A stretch of DNA of 25,217 nt from an uncultured Clostridium sp. (GCA_900539185.1 UQBG01000025.1:1-25217), one strand, 5' to 3'. Shown: positions 6,533-15,002, counted from the stretch's first letter. Program-made: numbers and translations. Notes: a model not told the origin generated them from the letters alone.

Positions 6533-7447
6533 CTAGTCGGTTGGCAACTGGATGTAGATTCCCATACCCTGACTTGGGGTGCTCTTTGCATAGATCGTGC
6601 CGCCATAGTAGTCGACAATGGCCTTTGCCTGTGTCAGTCCCAGACCATTTCCGCTGATACGGTTTGAACCCTGATAGTTCAGTTCAAAGATATGGTTTGT
6701 TTCATCGGAGCTTAGCCCCATGCCGTTATCCTTTAGAACGACAAAGATGTCCGAGCCGATATTGGATATCGTGATCAGAAGAATACCGGTTCGCTGCATA
6801 TATTTAATTGAGTTATCGATGATGTTTCGGAATAAAATCCGGATTCTGGACGGTGCGGCCTTTACATATAGGCTGGTGCTGGCAGAGGCCAACTGAAGCT
6901 GGATGTGTGCCGCGTCAGCGGAGACCGTTAGTTCATCCATGGTATCCCGGACGATCTGTAGGATATCAACGGTAGTTTCTTCGGATTCCTGTATCGGCGG
7001 CAGGAAGTCCGCGTAACTTCCGGCAGAGGCGGATGCCTGTAAGCCGTCAGTGGTTTTCGTTTCCTCCTGAAGTTCCGTATAGGCCTCGATCTGCTCCTCC
7101 AGCTTTGCATGGGCATCCTGCAGCTCAGACTGAAGCTGCTCGATCTGGAGCCGGTGGGTAGCCACAGTATCTTTCAGCTCCCGGATCTGCTGCAAATGTT
7201 CTTCGGTTAGCTGCTTCAGATCCTCATTCTGAAAGGAGAGAGCTTCCTCCTCTGCCTGAACCGGGATCGTGCGGGCATGAAAGACATACAGAAGCAGAAA
7301 AACAGCAACGGCCTGACAGATATAGCTGATAAAGGCGTACATGCGGAGATCGGTCAGTACACATACGAAGGTAACAATGTATGTAAGGATAATAAATGTG
7401 ATCAGGATGATTTCAAATGTGCGGTTGCGTCCGTGTTTCTGTTTCAT
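6533..7447 (-). CDS. membrane histidine-kinase-like protein lacking an H-box
   Basis: This 304-residue protein has two membrane helices (about 11-32 and 37-57) with almost no external loop, a long coiled coil (about 62-132, many Gln, Glu and Leu), and a C-terminal HATPase domain (about 160-304). The ATP-binding boxes are all present: N box with N208 and N212, G1 DNGMGL at 240-245, F box near HIFELNYQGSNR, and G2 GNGLGL at 266-271. I find no His followed by the usual [ED]-[LIV]-R-x-P-[LF] H-box; the DHp segment is replaced by the coiled coil. It may bind ATP and modulate the kinase at 8386 rather than phosphorylate by itself. The start has AGAGGGG upstream. It is divergent from the response-regulator operon. 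Confidence 0.85.
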   Translation of the reverse strand: MKQKHGRNRTFEIILITFIILTYIVTFVCVLTDLRMYAFISYICQAVAVFLLLYVFHARTIPVQAEEEALSFQNEDLKQLTEEHLQQIRELKDTVATHRLQIEQLQSELQDAHAKLEEQIEAYTELQEETKTTDGLQASASAGSYADFLPPIQESEETTVDILQIVRDTMDELTVSADAAHIQLQLASASTSLYVKAAPSRIRILFRNIIDNSIKYMQRTGILLITISNIGSDIFVVLKDNGMGLSSDETNHIFELNYQGSNRISGNGLGLTQAKAIVDYYGGTIYAKSTPSQGMGIYIQLPTD

Positions 7448-7497
7448 AGAAATGATTCCCCTCTTTTAGTAGCGTATGATTAATTTAATATAAATAT

Positions 7498-7526
7498 ATT
7501 CTATAACAATTATTTTTGGCTTGCAA
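7498..7526 (-). promoter_or_regulatory. promoter of the H-box-less kinase gene
   Basis: On the minus strand TTGCAA (7526-7521) and TAGAAT (7503-7498) are 17 bases apart, about 50 bases from the start codon. The 16-bp direct repeats at 7544-7579 lie just upstream of this -35. Confidence 0.55.
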
Positions 7527-7543
7527 CCGAAAATAAAGAAGCA

Positions 7544-7613
7544 TTGACCGTTTGAGACACTTTTTGACCGTTTGAGACATCTCATTGACTTGAGTAAGCG
7601 GGTAGTCTAAAAT
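7544..7613 (+). promoter_or_regulatory. response-regulator promoter with tandem 16-bp direct repeats
   Basis: TTGACCGTTTGAGACA occurs exactly at 7544-7559 and 7564-7579, 20 bp apart, with a shortened third copy (TTGACTTGAG) at 7585. That third copy forms the -35 TTGACT (7585-7590), which is 17 bases from the -10 TAAAAT (7608-7613). Spacing near two helical turns puts the repeats on one face of the DNA, as expected for a dimeric regulator. The flanking response regulator is the obvious candidate to bind here. Confidence 0.65.
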
Positions 7614-7687
7614 AAAAACAGGTCAGGCAAAGGGGGACATCAGTTGACCGGGAACCAAAGGTATGTAAATGCAAGGGAGGAAGGATC

Positions 7688-8374
7688 GTGAAGGACACAA
7701 CCATACTGGTGGTAGAGGATGATGCAGATCTGGCGATGTTGACGGCAAGACAGTTGCAGAGTCGGGGATATCGGGTGGTATGTGCAGAAGACGGGGAAAA
7801 AACGATGCTCCGACTTGGGGAGCAACCGGTGGATCTGATTCTCTTAGATGTTATGTTGCCGGACTGTGATGGACATGAACTCTGTGAACGCATCCGTTCA
7901 AAGTATACATATCCCATTATTTTTATGAGTTGTCTGGGAGACAGCACTACGATTGTACAGGCATTTCGTGGGGGCGGAAACGATTATTTGGTAAAACCGG
8001 TGGATATAGAGGAACTGGTAGAGCGGATCGAGGAGAATCTTCAGAGTCAAAGAGCAAAGCAATTGTTGGAATTTCGACAGTTTATACTGGATAAAGAGAA
8101 CTACGCGGTATATCGGCGGGAGAAAGACGGACAGCGGGGAGAGAAGCTGGAGCTGTCTCCGACGGAATATAAGCTACTTCTGGTATTTGTACAGCGGCCG
8201 GAAGAGATTCTTTTGTATAAGGAGCTGTATCGGGCGATCTGGGAGCATGGTGAGATCGAGGATATACGGACACTGATGGTACATGTGTCGAATTTGCGGA
8301 AGAAGATTGATTATCAGCATCAGGATATGATACGCGCGGTACGGGGCGTAGGATATGTATTCTCTGATAGTTAA
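7688..8374 (+). CDS. OmpR-family response regulator
   Basis: This 228-residue regulator has a receiver domain with the acidic pocket E10-D11-D12, phospho-acceptor D54 in LLDVMLP, S81 in place of the usual Thr switch residue, and K103 in the VKP motif. The C-terminal winged helix spans about 125-228 (LSPTEYKLLLVF, then LMVHVSNLRKKI and RGVGYVF), typical of OmpR/PhoB proteins. It starts at GTG 7688 with GGGAGGAAGG upstream. Its kinase starts 12 bases after its stop. Its closeness to the CIS operon and the tandem repeat at that operon's promoter make it the likely activator. Confidence 0.92.
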   Translation: MKDTTILVVEDDADLAMLTARQLQSRGYRVVCAEDGEKTMLRLGEQPVDLILLDVMLPDCDGHELCERIRSKYTYPIIFMSCLGDSTTIVQAFRGGGNDYLVKPVDIEELVERIEENLQSQRAKQLLEFRQFILDKENYAVYRREKDGQRGEKLELSPTEYKLLLVFVQRPEEILLYKELYRAIWEHGEIEDIRTLMVHVSNLRKKIDYQHQDMIRAVRGVGYVFSDS

Positions 8375-8385
8375 GAGGAGTAAGT

Positions 8386-9330
8386 ATGCGAGGAATGATA
8401 GCGATTATAGGGGTGGGAATTCTAATTACTATTTCCACGTTGATAATATATATGTGTGTTCCGGGCAGTAGATCCGTTATGGTGATCGGCTGTCTTATTT
8501 TGATGTTTTTGTGGCTTGCACTTTTAGTGGTGACCTGTGTAAAGGGAAGACGGTGGAAACGGGATTCTGCCCTGCTGGAAGAGATTACCCGTCAGGAGAT
8601 GAAGAAGCAGGAAAATGAGAAGGACAGTGAGATCCGCAGCATGAAGGAGGATGTAGCATGGCTGAAGCGGCAGATCGCACACGGTGTGCGGATGCCTCTG
8701 GCAATCATATCCGGCTATGGAGATCTCTTGCGGAGAGGCGACTGGAAGACGCCGGAGGAGCAGGATCTGTATATCGATAAGATCTGTAAGAATATTGAGT
8801 ACCTGAACCGGACCTTTCAGATCGTGATTGATGATGAAGCGGGCAAAGATGTAGAGGATGATGCAACGATCGATCTGCTGCAGGTGGTCGGTGATGTGGT
8901 AGAGTATGCGGATCATATCACGAAGAGCCATGGGATACAACTGGAGCTGAATAGTAGCTGTACACAGGTATATATACAGGGCAACCGCATAGATATAATG
9001 AAGGCACTTTATAACCTGATCGAGAACTCTCTGAAGTATATGCGGCATGGAGATGCGATCTATATTACGGTGGAGGCGGTAGAAGGACAGGCATGGATCG
9101 TATATCGAGATAATGGTGAAGGTGTGACAAAGCGTGAGGCTGAACGGATAACGGAGGCTGATTACCGGGGAGAAGATGCCGGCGAACGGTTGTCCGGAAT
9201 ACGCGGAAGCGGTATGGGAATGTATCTGGTAGATGATATTATAAAACATCACCACGGAACGATTCAGATAAAAGGAGGGACCGGAAATGGATTTGCGGTA
9301 TATATCACACTTCCGCTGGCAGAAGAGTGA
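8386..9330 (+). CDS. membrane sensor histidine kinase
   Basis: This 314-residue kinase has two membrane helices (about 3-26 and 31-53) with a four-to-five-residue external turn, so it probably senses within the membrane or through partners. A short coiled linker leads to an H-box with H99 in IAHGVRMPLAIISGY; the usual acidic residue after His is Gly. The HATPase domain has N210 and N214, G1 DNGEGV (242-247) and G2 GSGMGMYLV (274-282). The start has AGAGGAG upstream. It is co-transcribed with the response regulator and ends about 90 bases before the CIS operon. Its short, loop-less sensor resembles intramembrane-sensing kinases. Confidence 0.9.
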   Translation: MRGMIAIIGVGILITISTLIIYMCVPGSRSVMVIGCLILMFLWLALLVVTCVKGRRWKRDSALLEEITRQEMKKQENEKDSEIRSMKEDVAWLKRQIAHGVRMPLAIISGYGDLLRRGDWKTPEEQDLYIDKICKNIEYLNRTFQIVIDDEAGKDVEDDATIDLLQVVGDVVEYADHITKSHGIQLELNSSCTQVYIQGNRIDIMKALYNLIENSLKYMRHGDAIYITVEAVEGQAWIVYRDNGEGVTKREAERITEADYRGEDAGERLSGIRGSGMGMYLVDDIIKHHHGTIQIKGGTGNGFAVYITLPLAEE

Positions 9331-9340
9331 CGTAGAGAAA

Positions 9341-9380
9341 TCTTTAAGGAATCTTTAGGTTCAGATATAAGGAATATGAT
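9341..9380 (+). promoter_or_regulatory. activator-type promoter of the CIS operon
   Basis: TCTTTAAGGA (9341) and TCTTTAGGTT (9352) form a direct repeat with 11-bp spacing. The second copy lies at the -35 position, 17 bases before a -10 TATGAT (9375-9380), and no consensus -35 is present. This is the layout of PhoB/PmrA-class boxes, where a response-regulator dimer replaces the -35 contact. Confidence 0.55.
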
Positions 9381-9419
9381 AGGATAAATTTAGCAGATGA
9401 AGGGGAGGATGAGTAGAAC

Positions 9420-11225
9420 GTGAAGAATACAGATGTAATACCATTTGAGAGAAATCGTTACTATGCGGGAAAGATGCTGACGTCATCGGACTTTCTGGCA
9501 GAACAGACATATAACAATAATAAGAGGAGATTCTTAAATCAGACCGTTGTAGGATCCGGAATTATATGCGGATGCGGTGTGTTTTGTCTGGATGATCTGT
9601 CTGTGCTGGTAGAGAGTGGAGCAGCGATCGACAGTATGGGTAGAGAGATCGTGATTGAGAACTCCGTAGTGAAGAAGCTCTCAGCCATTACAGGCTTTGA
9701 AGCATTACGGACGAATCAGGCGATGCTGTGTGTCCGTTATAAAGAAGATGATGTACATGCGGTTTATACCGTGAATCGTCAGGAGGGAGAGTCTGAGTAC
9801 GAGTATAATCGGGTAACAGAAGGGTATGAACTGTTTCTGATGGATGAGGAGGAAGCAGAGCAGGAGATCGAGATGGATACCGAGTTCTTTGCGGGCAGTC
9901 CGATTCTGGATACACCGGATTATACGGTTTCCTTCCGGATGCCGACGACAGTGTGCTGTGACCGGTATGTGAAGCTGGAGCTGGTGATTATAAAGAAGTC
10001 GGATCGGGAGTGCCATCTGGACTATGAGGCAGTTCTGCAGATGCCGGGATTTGCAACGGAGGATCAGGCCCATGAGATGCGGATTGGGATCGATCATGCG
10101 GGGCTGAAGCAGGGGGAAACACTGGTAAAGGACTATTGGGTTCGGACAGAGGCGGATGCAGGCACAGAGACCTATATCGTGATCAAGGCAGGTACCGCAC
10201 AGGGAACGGTAGATGGTGTAAAGGTAGATGTGCAGAATAATATGAATCTGCAGATTACGGTGTCCGATATCAAACCGAAGGAACTGGCACTGCGGGAAAG
10301 CGGAAAGCTGAGTCTGGAAATGCGGCGTATGGGCATGAATAAAGACTATATACCGTTAGCTGTCTTATATCTGGTTCGGACAGAGACGGCTTATATCATC
10401 GAAGGTGTGCGGGAACAGGCAGTAAAACATTACATCCCGACGCTGGCAGAGAGGAAACGGCAGGAGGAGTATCAGGCATACTTCCGGGAGGAGTATCTGA
10501 CACGGAATCCGGCACAGGAGCGGACAAACACTCCGACATTAAAAGCGATGCGGGAGCATCTGGGGGCAGTTCCGGAGATCGAGACGGGAGTGCTGGAGAT
10601 TCCGCTGAATGCCAATGCGAGAAAGGGAGAGATCCGCTATTCCGGAGAAATCATGCATGGACTGGGAAAAGGAAATGTATATGTAGAAGTTGGATATGAG
10701 AGACTGGAAGACAACCCGGTACATGGGGCAAATACAAAGTCTACCATATATGGCAACCCGGATCTGTTTCAGGAGGATCACTCGCCGGGAGTATGTGTAG
10801 AGACGGCAGTTAAGGTGCTGAATGACAAGGGAAGCTTTGTTGTGGCGGTTCGGTTCCTGAAGGATGTGGATTTCCTGATCTTAACCTTCCGCTGGGTGGC
10901 ACTGAAGTTTCCAAATGGCGAAAGTCTGGGAACGACCGAGGATATCAGCAATAAGAGTATAACCGCAGAGACGCCGACCGTTGTGCTGGGTACGAAGGAG
11001 AGCTATTACTTTAATGTGAAGTTCAACAACATGAAGAGCTGTTCTCTGGCGTATGAACTGACCGAACCGGGAAGCGGAGAGGTAACACCGGACGGAATCT
11101 ATACGGCACCGTCGAAGGAAGGCGTTTATGAGATCCGGATTTACTGTACAGACATGCCGATGATCTGTACATACGCATATGCGATCGTCAAGAAACGGGG
11201 AGCTGAGCAGTCAGAGGAAGGATAA
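9420..11225 (+). CDS. CIS-associated protein, first gene of the operon
   Basis: This 601-residue protein has no signal peptide or membrane helix. The N-terminus carries a recognisable block at about 10-56, ERNRYYAGKMLTSSDF then EQ-x-Y-x-x-x-KRRFLNQ and GSGIICGCGVF. It matches the R-Y-x-GKLLT-x-x-DF-x-x-EQ-x-Y...KRR-x-x-N...G-x-GVVCGL domain seen in proteins encoded with phage-tail-like particles. The middle is beta-rich and acidic. The end (about 505-592) looks like a bacterial Ig-like fold with PDGIYTAPSKEGVY. It starts at GTG 9420 with GGGGAGG upstream, and only three bases separate it from the next gene. It may be a baseplate or fibre-like component; its exact job is not known to me. Confidence 0.7.
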   Translation: MKNTDVIPFERNRYYAGKMLTSSDFLAEQTYNNNKRRFLNQTVVGSGIICGCGVFCLDDLSVLVESGAAIDSMGREIVIENSVVKKLSAITGFEALRTNQAMLCVRYKEDDVHAVYTVNRQEGESEYEYNRVTEGYELFLMDEEEAEQEIEMDTEFFAGSPILDTPDYTVSFRMPTTVCCDRYVKLELVIIKKSDRECHLDYEAVLQMPGFATEDQAHEMRIGIDHAGLKQGETLVKDYWVRTEADAGTETYIVIKAGTAQGTVDGVKVDVQNNMNLQITVSDIKPKELALRESGKLSLEMRRMGMNKDYIPLAVLYLVRTETAYIIEGVREQAVKHYIPTLAERKRQEEYQAYFREEYLTRNPAQERTNTPTLKAMREHLGAVPEIETGVLEIPLNANARKGEIRYSGEIMHGLGKGNVYVEVGYERLEDNPVHGANTKSTIYGNPDLFQEDHSPGVCVETAVKVLNDKGSFVVAVRFLKDVDFLILTFRWVALKFPNGESLGTTEDISNKSITAETPTVVLGTKESYYFNVKFNNMKSCSLAYELTEPGSGEVTPDGIYTAPSKEGVYEIRIYCTDMPMICTYAYAIVKKRGAEQSEEG

Positions 11226-11228
11226 GCG

Positions 11229-12074
11229 ATGAGATATCAGGTGAAGGATATGTCTCTGGAGCCGATAAGGGAGATATACTCCGGCTGTGTAAATGATGTA
11301 TTGATCTGTGAGGATATCAGTAGTTCCGGTCATAGCTATTATACGGTTATGATAATTAAAGATCATATGCTGGCAAAGGAGTTTCTCCATATTGTATCCG
11401 GAGAGAGCAGGCGGACAGAACCCTGCTATATAGATGTGTTTACGTGTAGTCAGGGCTTTGGCGTGGTGTTTGAGTATATCAAAGAACGCTATCTGGAGGA
11501 TTTTTATATGGGAGAGCAGTTCTCCCTGACAGTTTGCGAGACGATATGTATGAATCTGATCATGGAATGTATGTCCTCTGTCTTGCCGTATCCGCTTCTG
11601 TATCTGTGTCTGCAGCAGAAGCAGATTCATATGCGGATGGATAACAGCATACAACTGGGGTGTCCGCTGGATATCACCGGGATGGATGGCACGATCGGGG
11701 AAGAAGCCTGTGTAGGACTGTGTGCATCGATTCTGAGAGATCTGCTGGTCAGTAAGGCCAGACAGAAGGCGGATAGCTACCAGCTTTTGAGCAAGCGGAT
11801 CGCAAAGGGCTCCTACCAGAGCTTTAAGGATCTGTATTATGATGTGAAGATGGCGGCGGAAGAACCGCGAAAGCACAGTATCCGGGTACGGATACGCGGC
11901 TTTTTCTATCGGAACCAGCAGGTACTGTTTCGGATTCTGCTGTGGGTATCGGCGATCCTCTTTGTACTGGCAGTGATTGGACTGATATTCCAGTTAACTA
12001 CGGGGGATGTGCCGTTTCTAAGATTTTTTGTGAATACCTTTAAGAAGATAGGAACCGAATCATTGAGTCGATAA
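11229..12074 (+). CDS. membrane-anchored degenerate kinase-like protein
   Basis: This 281-residue protein has a cytoplasmic N-terminal part (1-230) and a single C-terminal membrane helix (about 236-260, RILLWVSAILFVLAVIGLIF), followed by a short external tail. The cytoplasmic part shows a weak kinase-like order: a strand YYTVMIIKD with a Lys like beta-3, a hinge-like GVVFEYIKERYLEDF, a central helix, and a LLYLCLQQKQIHMRMDNSIQLG stretch where a catalytic loop and DFG segment would lie. HRD and DFG are missing. If the fold is right it is a pseudokinase acting as a scaffold or sensor. The start has GGAAGGA upstream. The kinase reading is an inference; the membrane topology is clear. Confidence 0.6.
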   Translation: MRYQVKDMSLEPIREIYSGCVNDVLICEDISSSGHSYYTVMIIKDHMLAKEFLHIVSGESRRTEPCYIDVFTCSQGFGVVFEYIKERYLEDFYMGEQFSLTVCETICMNLIMECMSSVLPYPLLYLCLQQKQIHMRMDNSIQLGCPLDITGMDGTIGEEACVGLCASILRDLLVSKARQKADSYQLLSKRIAKGSYQSFKDLYYDVKMAAEEPRKHSIRVRIRGFFYRNQQVLFRILLWVSAILFVLAVIGLIFQLTTGDVPFLRFFVNTFKKIGTESLSR

Positions 12075-12085
12075 GGGAGAGACGG

Positions 12086-13777
12086 ATGATATATATAGTA
12101 GCAATTCTACTGATCTTAATATTTGCCTTTTTGTTAAGCAGCCGGTCGATGGCACTTCAACGGCTGGCAGTGATGGAACTGATCGTTTCTGTAGTCGTGT
12201 TTGTCGGCTATTTGTATGCCTGCCATGTATCGATTCGCAGTATGGAGGAGCAGTATATGACATATGCACTTCATATGGTGGAACGGGAGGACGGCGTCGT
12301 ATCCGGACTGGATGATACTGCCTATGCGGATCCGTCACAGCAGGAGGAGCTGGCACAGTGGCTGGATACAGCATTACAGGAGGCACTTCCATCGGTTACA
12401 ACCGAGGACGGAAGATACTATGAGAATCTTGGGATTTATACGGAGAGTACGAATGGCTACGACCGGGTATTTTTCATGGGCGAGGATGAGAGCTTTGACG
12501 AAGATGAGAAGTATCAAAAGGCGGTATATCCACTGATGAATCAGGTGATCCGCAGACATAGCAGTGGTCAGGTGGTAGTGGATCATACCTATGGTGTTAT
12601 GGTATGGGCGGATCCGCAGGCATCGATCGGGAAGAATATCCTGTGCGTACAGATTCCACTGACCGGTCTTGTGGGAAATGAAGAAGCCGTTCGCGGCTGG
12701 TTTATCCGAACCGGATGGATCCTGTGGGGGGCTGCAACACTGGTAGTTGTTCTGGTGGTGGTGCTTCAGAACCGGGAGTGGCAGAAGATGATCCGCGCCA
12801 TGGCAGTGATCAGCTCCGGCAAGGAGGAGTGGAAGAAGCCGAAGATCTATAGCAATGAGATGCAGACGATGTGGAACAGTCTGAGTGAGCTGGTGAAGAA
12901 TGCGGCACGATCCAATTATGAAAAGTACCGGATCCTCCGGGCGTATTATCGATTTGCTCCGAAGCAGGTAGAGCGGATTCTGGGACGTGATTCTATGGCG
13001 GAGGTGTCGACCGGCGACTATGCAAATGTTCAGGGAATTGTTGTTCAGGCGTTGACCACGGGAAACGGAAACAGCTCCCGGTTACAGTACATACAGAGTC
13101 TGAACCGTAGATATGAGATTCTGACTAAGAATCAGCAGGAGCAGGATGGTATTCTGATTTCCGGAAGCAGTGATTTAAGTTCGCTGGAGGTTCTGTTTCT
13201 GGATGAAGCAGGGCGGGCGGTTGCATTTGGCGTAAATGCCGCACATGAACTGGAAACGGAACAGACCGGCGCGCAGATGCTGATGATCGCACACCGGGGA
13301 GAGTACCTATATGGCGTTGCCGGAGATGAAGAACAGGCGATGCCGTTTATCGTATCAGATGAATGGAAGGTTCTGAATACATGTCAGGAGCGGTTGCTTC
13401 AGGCAGGGATCCGCATGGTAGTAACGGATACGGTGATCGGTGATATAGCGGCGGATGTGACCAGGCGTTATCTGGGCTATGTGGGGGCTGCAAGGGAGAC
13501 ATTTAAGCTTTATGAGATCCTGGATGCATGTCCGGAACAGGAACGACGGAGAAAGCAGCGGGCAGATGAGAGATTCCAGCAGGGACTTCGGTTGTTTTAC
13601 AAGGATGATTTTTATCTGGCAAGAAATGCATTTTCGGATGCGTTGAAGGAGTGCCCGGAGGATAAGGTGATTAAGTGGTATCTGTTTACCTGTGAACATC
13701 ATCTGAATCATCCGGAAGTGGAGCAGATATCATATGGTTTGTTCCGGGAGGAGCTGGAGAACGGAGATATAGGATAG
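12086..13777 (+). CDS. membrane sensor with degenerate cyclase domain and TPR
   Basis: This 563-residue protein has membrane helices at about 2-17, 26-46 and 209-228. An external domain of about 160 residues (47-208) lies between the last two, followed by a HAMP-like linker (about 231-275). From about 288 to 482 the order fits a class III adenylate/guanylate cyclase: RFAPKQVERILG at the front, and VTDTV...RRYLGYVGAARETFKLYEILD at 446-480. The two metal-binding Asp positions are not evident. Residues about 491-540 form a TPR-like tail (RFQQGLRLFYKDDFYLARNAF). Cyclase-TPR ends like this are common in signalling cyclases. I read it as a pseudocyclase sensor linking the cell exterior to the CIS. 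Confidence 0.65.
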   Translation: MIYIVAILLILIFAFLLSSRSMALQRLAVMELIVSVVVFVGYLYACHVSIRSMEEQYMTYALHMVEREDGVVSGLDDTAYADPSQQEELAQWLDTALQEALPSVTTEDGRYYENLGIYTESTNGYDRVFFMGEDESFDEDEKYQKAVYPLMNQVIRRHSSGQVVVDHTYGVMVWADPQASIGKNILCVQIPLTGLVGNEEAVRGWFIRTGWILWGAATLVVVLVVVLQNREWQKMIRAMAVISSGKEEWKKPKIYSNEMQTMWNSLSELVKNAARSNYEKYRILRAYYRFAPKQVERILGRDSMAEVSTGDYANVQGIVVQALTTGNGNSSRLQYIQSLNRRYEILTKNQQEQDGILISGSSDLSSLEVLFLDEAGRAVAFGVNAAHELETEQTGAQMLMIAHRGEYLYGVAGDEEQAMPFIVSDEWKVLNTCQERLLQAGIRMVVTDTVIGDIAADVTRRYLGYVGAARETFKLYEILDACPEQERRRKQRADERFQQGLRLFYKDDFYLARNAFSDALKECPEDKVIKWYLFTCEHHLNHPEVEQISYGLFREELENGDIG

Positions 13778-13784
13778 GGAGTTT

Positions 13785-15002
13785 ATGAGTAATTTTTTTA
13801 GTGTTCTGTTAACTACATTAAAAAATAGCATCGTTTCGGTCTGGACGAAGGTTCGGTACTGGTTAAGTCCGAACTTCTGGCGGTCAAAGGTATTGACCGG
13901 ACTGCGTCAGTTTTTACAGAAGATCTTTGATGTAAAACCAAAGGATAAGAATGATTATTTTACCATTCGCAACTGGATGATCAGCCGGAGATTGTGCTTC
14001 GCAGGGGTGATCGTTCTGGGGCTGGTCAGCCTGTATGTGCTGCTTACCTTTGCCAGTCCGTTTGGACTGCTGCAGGGAGCATCTGCGGGAGCCAGAGTGT
14101 ATCGGTATAATTCGATTCCGTTACGGTTTGCAGAGGGGAATGTGAAGATCAAGGCACGAAGCGGATATATTGCCTATGAAGGAAATGTAAAGGGCGGATA
14201 TGCGACCGGCAGCGGGAATCTGTATAATAAGGATTCCGAACTGATATACAGCGGAAACTTCGAGCATAACCAGTATAACGGAGAGGGTACCCTGTTTTAC
14301 TCAACCGGACAAACACGCTATACCGGTGAGTTTGTAGATAACTGCTTTGAGGGAACCGGGACTCTGTATCGGACAGACGGAAGCATCGAGTACGAAGGAC
14401 AGTTTCTGGCAGGTCAGAAGGAGGGGCAGGGCATCCTGTATGATAGCGGAGATAATGCGGTCTTTAGCGGAGCCTTTCACTGTGACCGGTTGGTATATAA
14501 CCAGTTTCTGGGAAAGAAGACCTCTGAGATCGGGGAGTTGTATACCGGAGAGAGCCGGATCTATAGTGATGACAGTACTTATTTGATATATATGAAGGAT
14601 ATACAGGCGATATACGGAATCGACCAGAGAGAGACCAGTGTAGAGGATGAGGCGGTTGTATCGCAGATCTATGTTTTGAATTCCGCATTTCTTTACGGAC
14701 AGAATACCATCAGTAGTATGGCAGAGGTTCGGGATGCACTGGGGGAACCTGAGTTTGAGGGAAATACCTATGCGACACTTCCGGAGGCAGTGGCAGTAGA
14801 ACTGCTTCGGAGGCAGGATGATCGGATAACAAAGGATCCGGAGCTTAAAACAACCTCGGTTTATGATGAGGTGATATCCGTAGAGAGCTATCGGACGGAT
14901 CTGGAGATTTATCTGTATGTATATCAGGTAGAGGATCTGACCTATACGTTCTTTTGTCAGGAGCGGGGCGGACCGTTTTTTATGTATCTGATCGAGCAGT
15001 AA
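13785..15002 (+). CDS. single-pass membrane MORN-repeat protein
   Basis: This 405-residue protein has a basic cytoplasmic N-terminus (1-69), one membrane helix (about 70-92), and an exterior domain. Residues 128-235 form four full and one partial MORN repeat (YEGNVKGG, YSGNFEHNQYNGEGTLFY, YTGEFVDN, YEGQFLAGQKEGQG, FSGAF). A further 170-residue C-terminal domain of unknown type follows. MORN repeats build an extended beta-sheet used for protein or lipid contacts. The start has AGGGAG five bases upstream and lies seven bases after the preceding stop. Placement suggests it helps link the CIS to the envelope; this is inference. Confidence 0.82.
   Translation: MSNFFSVLLTTLKNSIVSVWTKVRYWLSPNFWRSKVLTGLRQFLQKIFDVKPKDKNDYFTIRNWMISRRLCFAGVIVLGLVSLYVLLTFASPFGLLQGASAGARVYRYNSIPLRFAEGNVKIKARSGYIAYEGNVKGGYATGSGNLYNKDSELIYSGNFEHNQYNGEGTLFYSTGQTRYTGEFVDNCFEGTGTLYRTDGSIEYEGQFLAGQKEGQGILYDSGDNAVFSGAFHCDRLVYNQFLGKKTSEIGELYTGESRIYSDDSTYLIYMKDIQAIYGIDQRETSVEDEAVVSQIYVLNSAFLYGQNTISSMAEVRDALGEPEFEGNTYATLPEAVAVELLRRQDDRITKDPELKTTSVYDEVISVESYRTDLEIYLYVYQVEDLTYTFFCQERGGPFFMYLIEQ

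Noticed and set aside
6406..6660. Plus-strand open frames across 6350-6667
   Set aside because: They overlap the 3' end of the minus-strand kinase gene, have no family resemblance, and the intergenic part is too short to judge.
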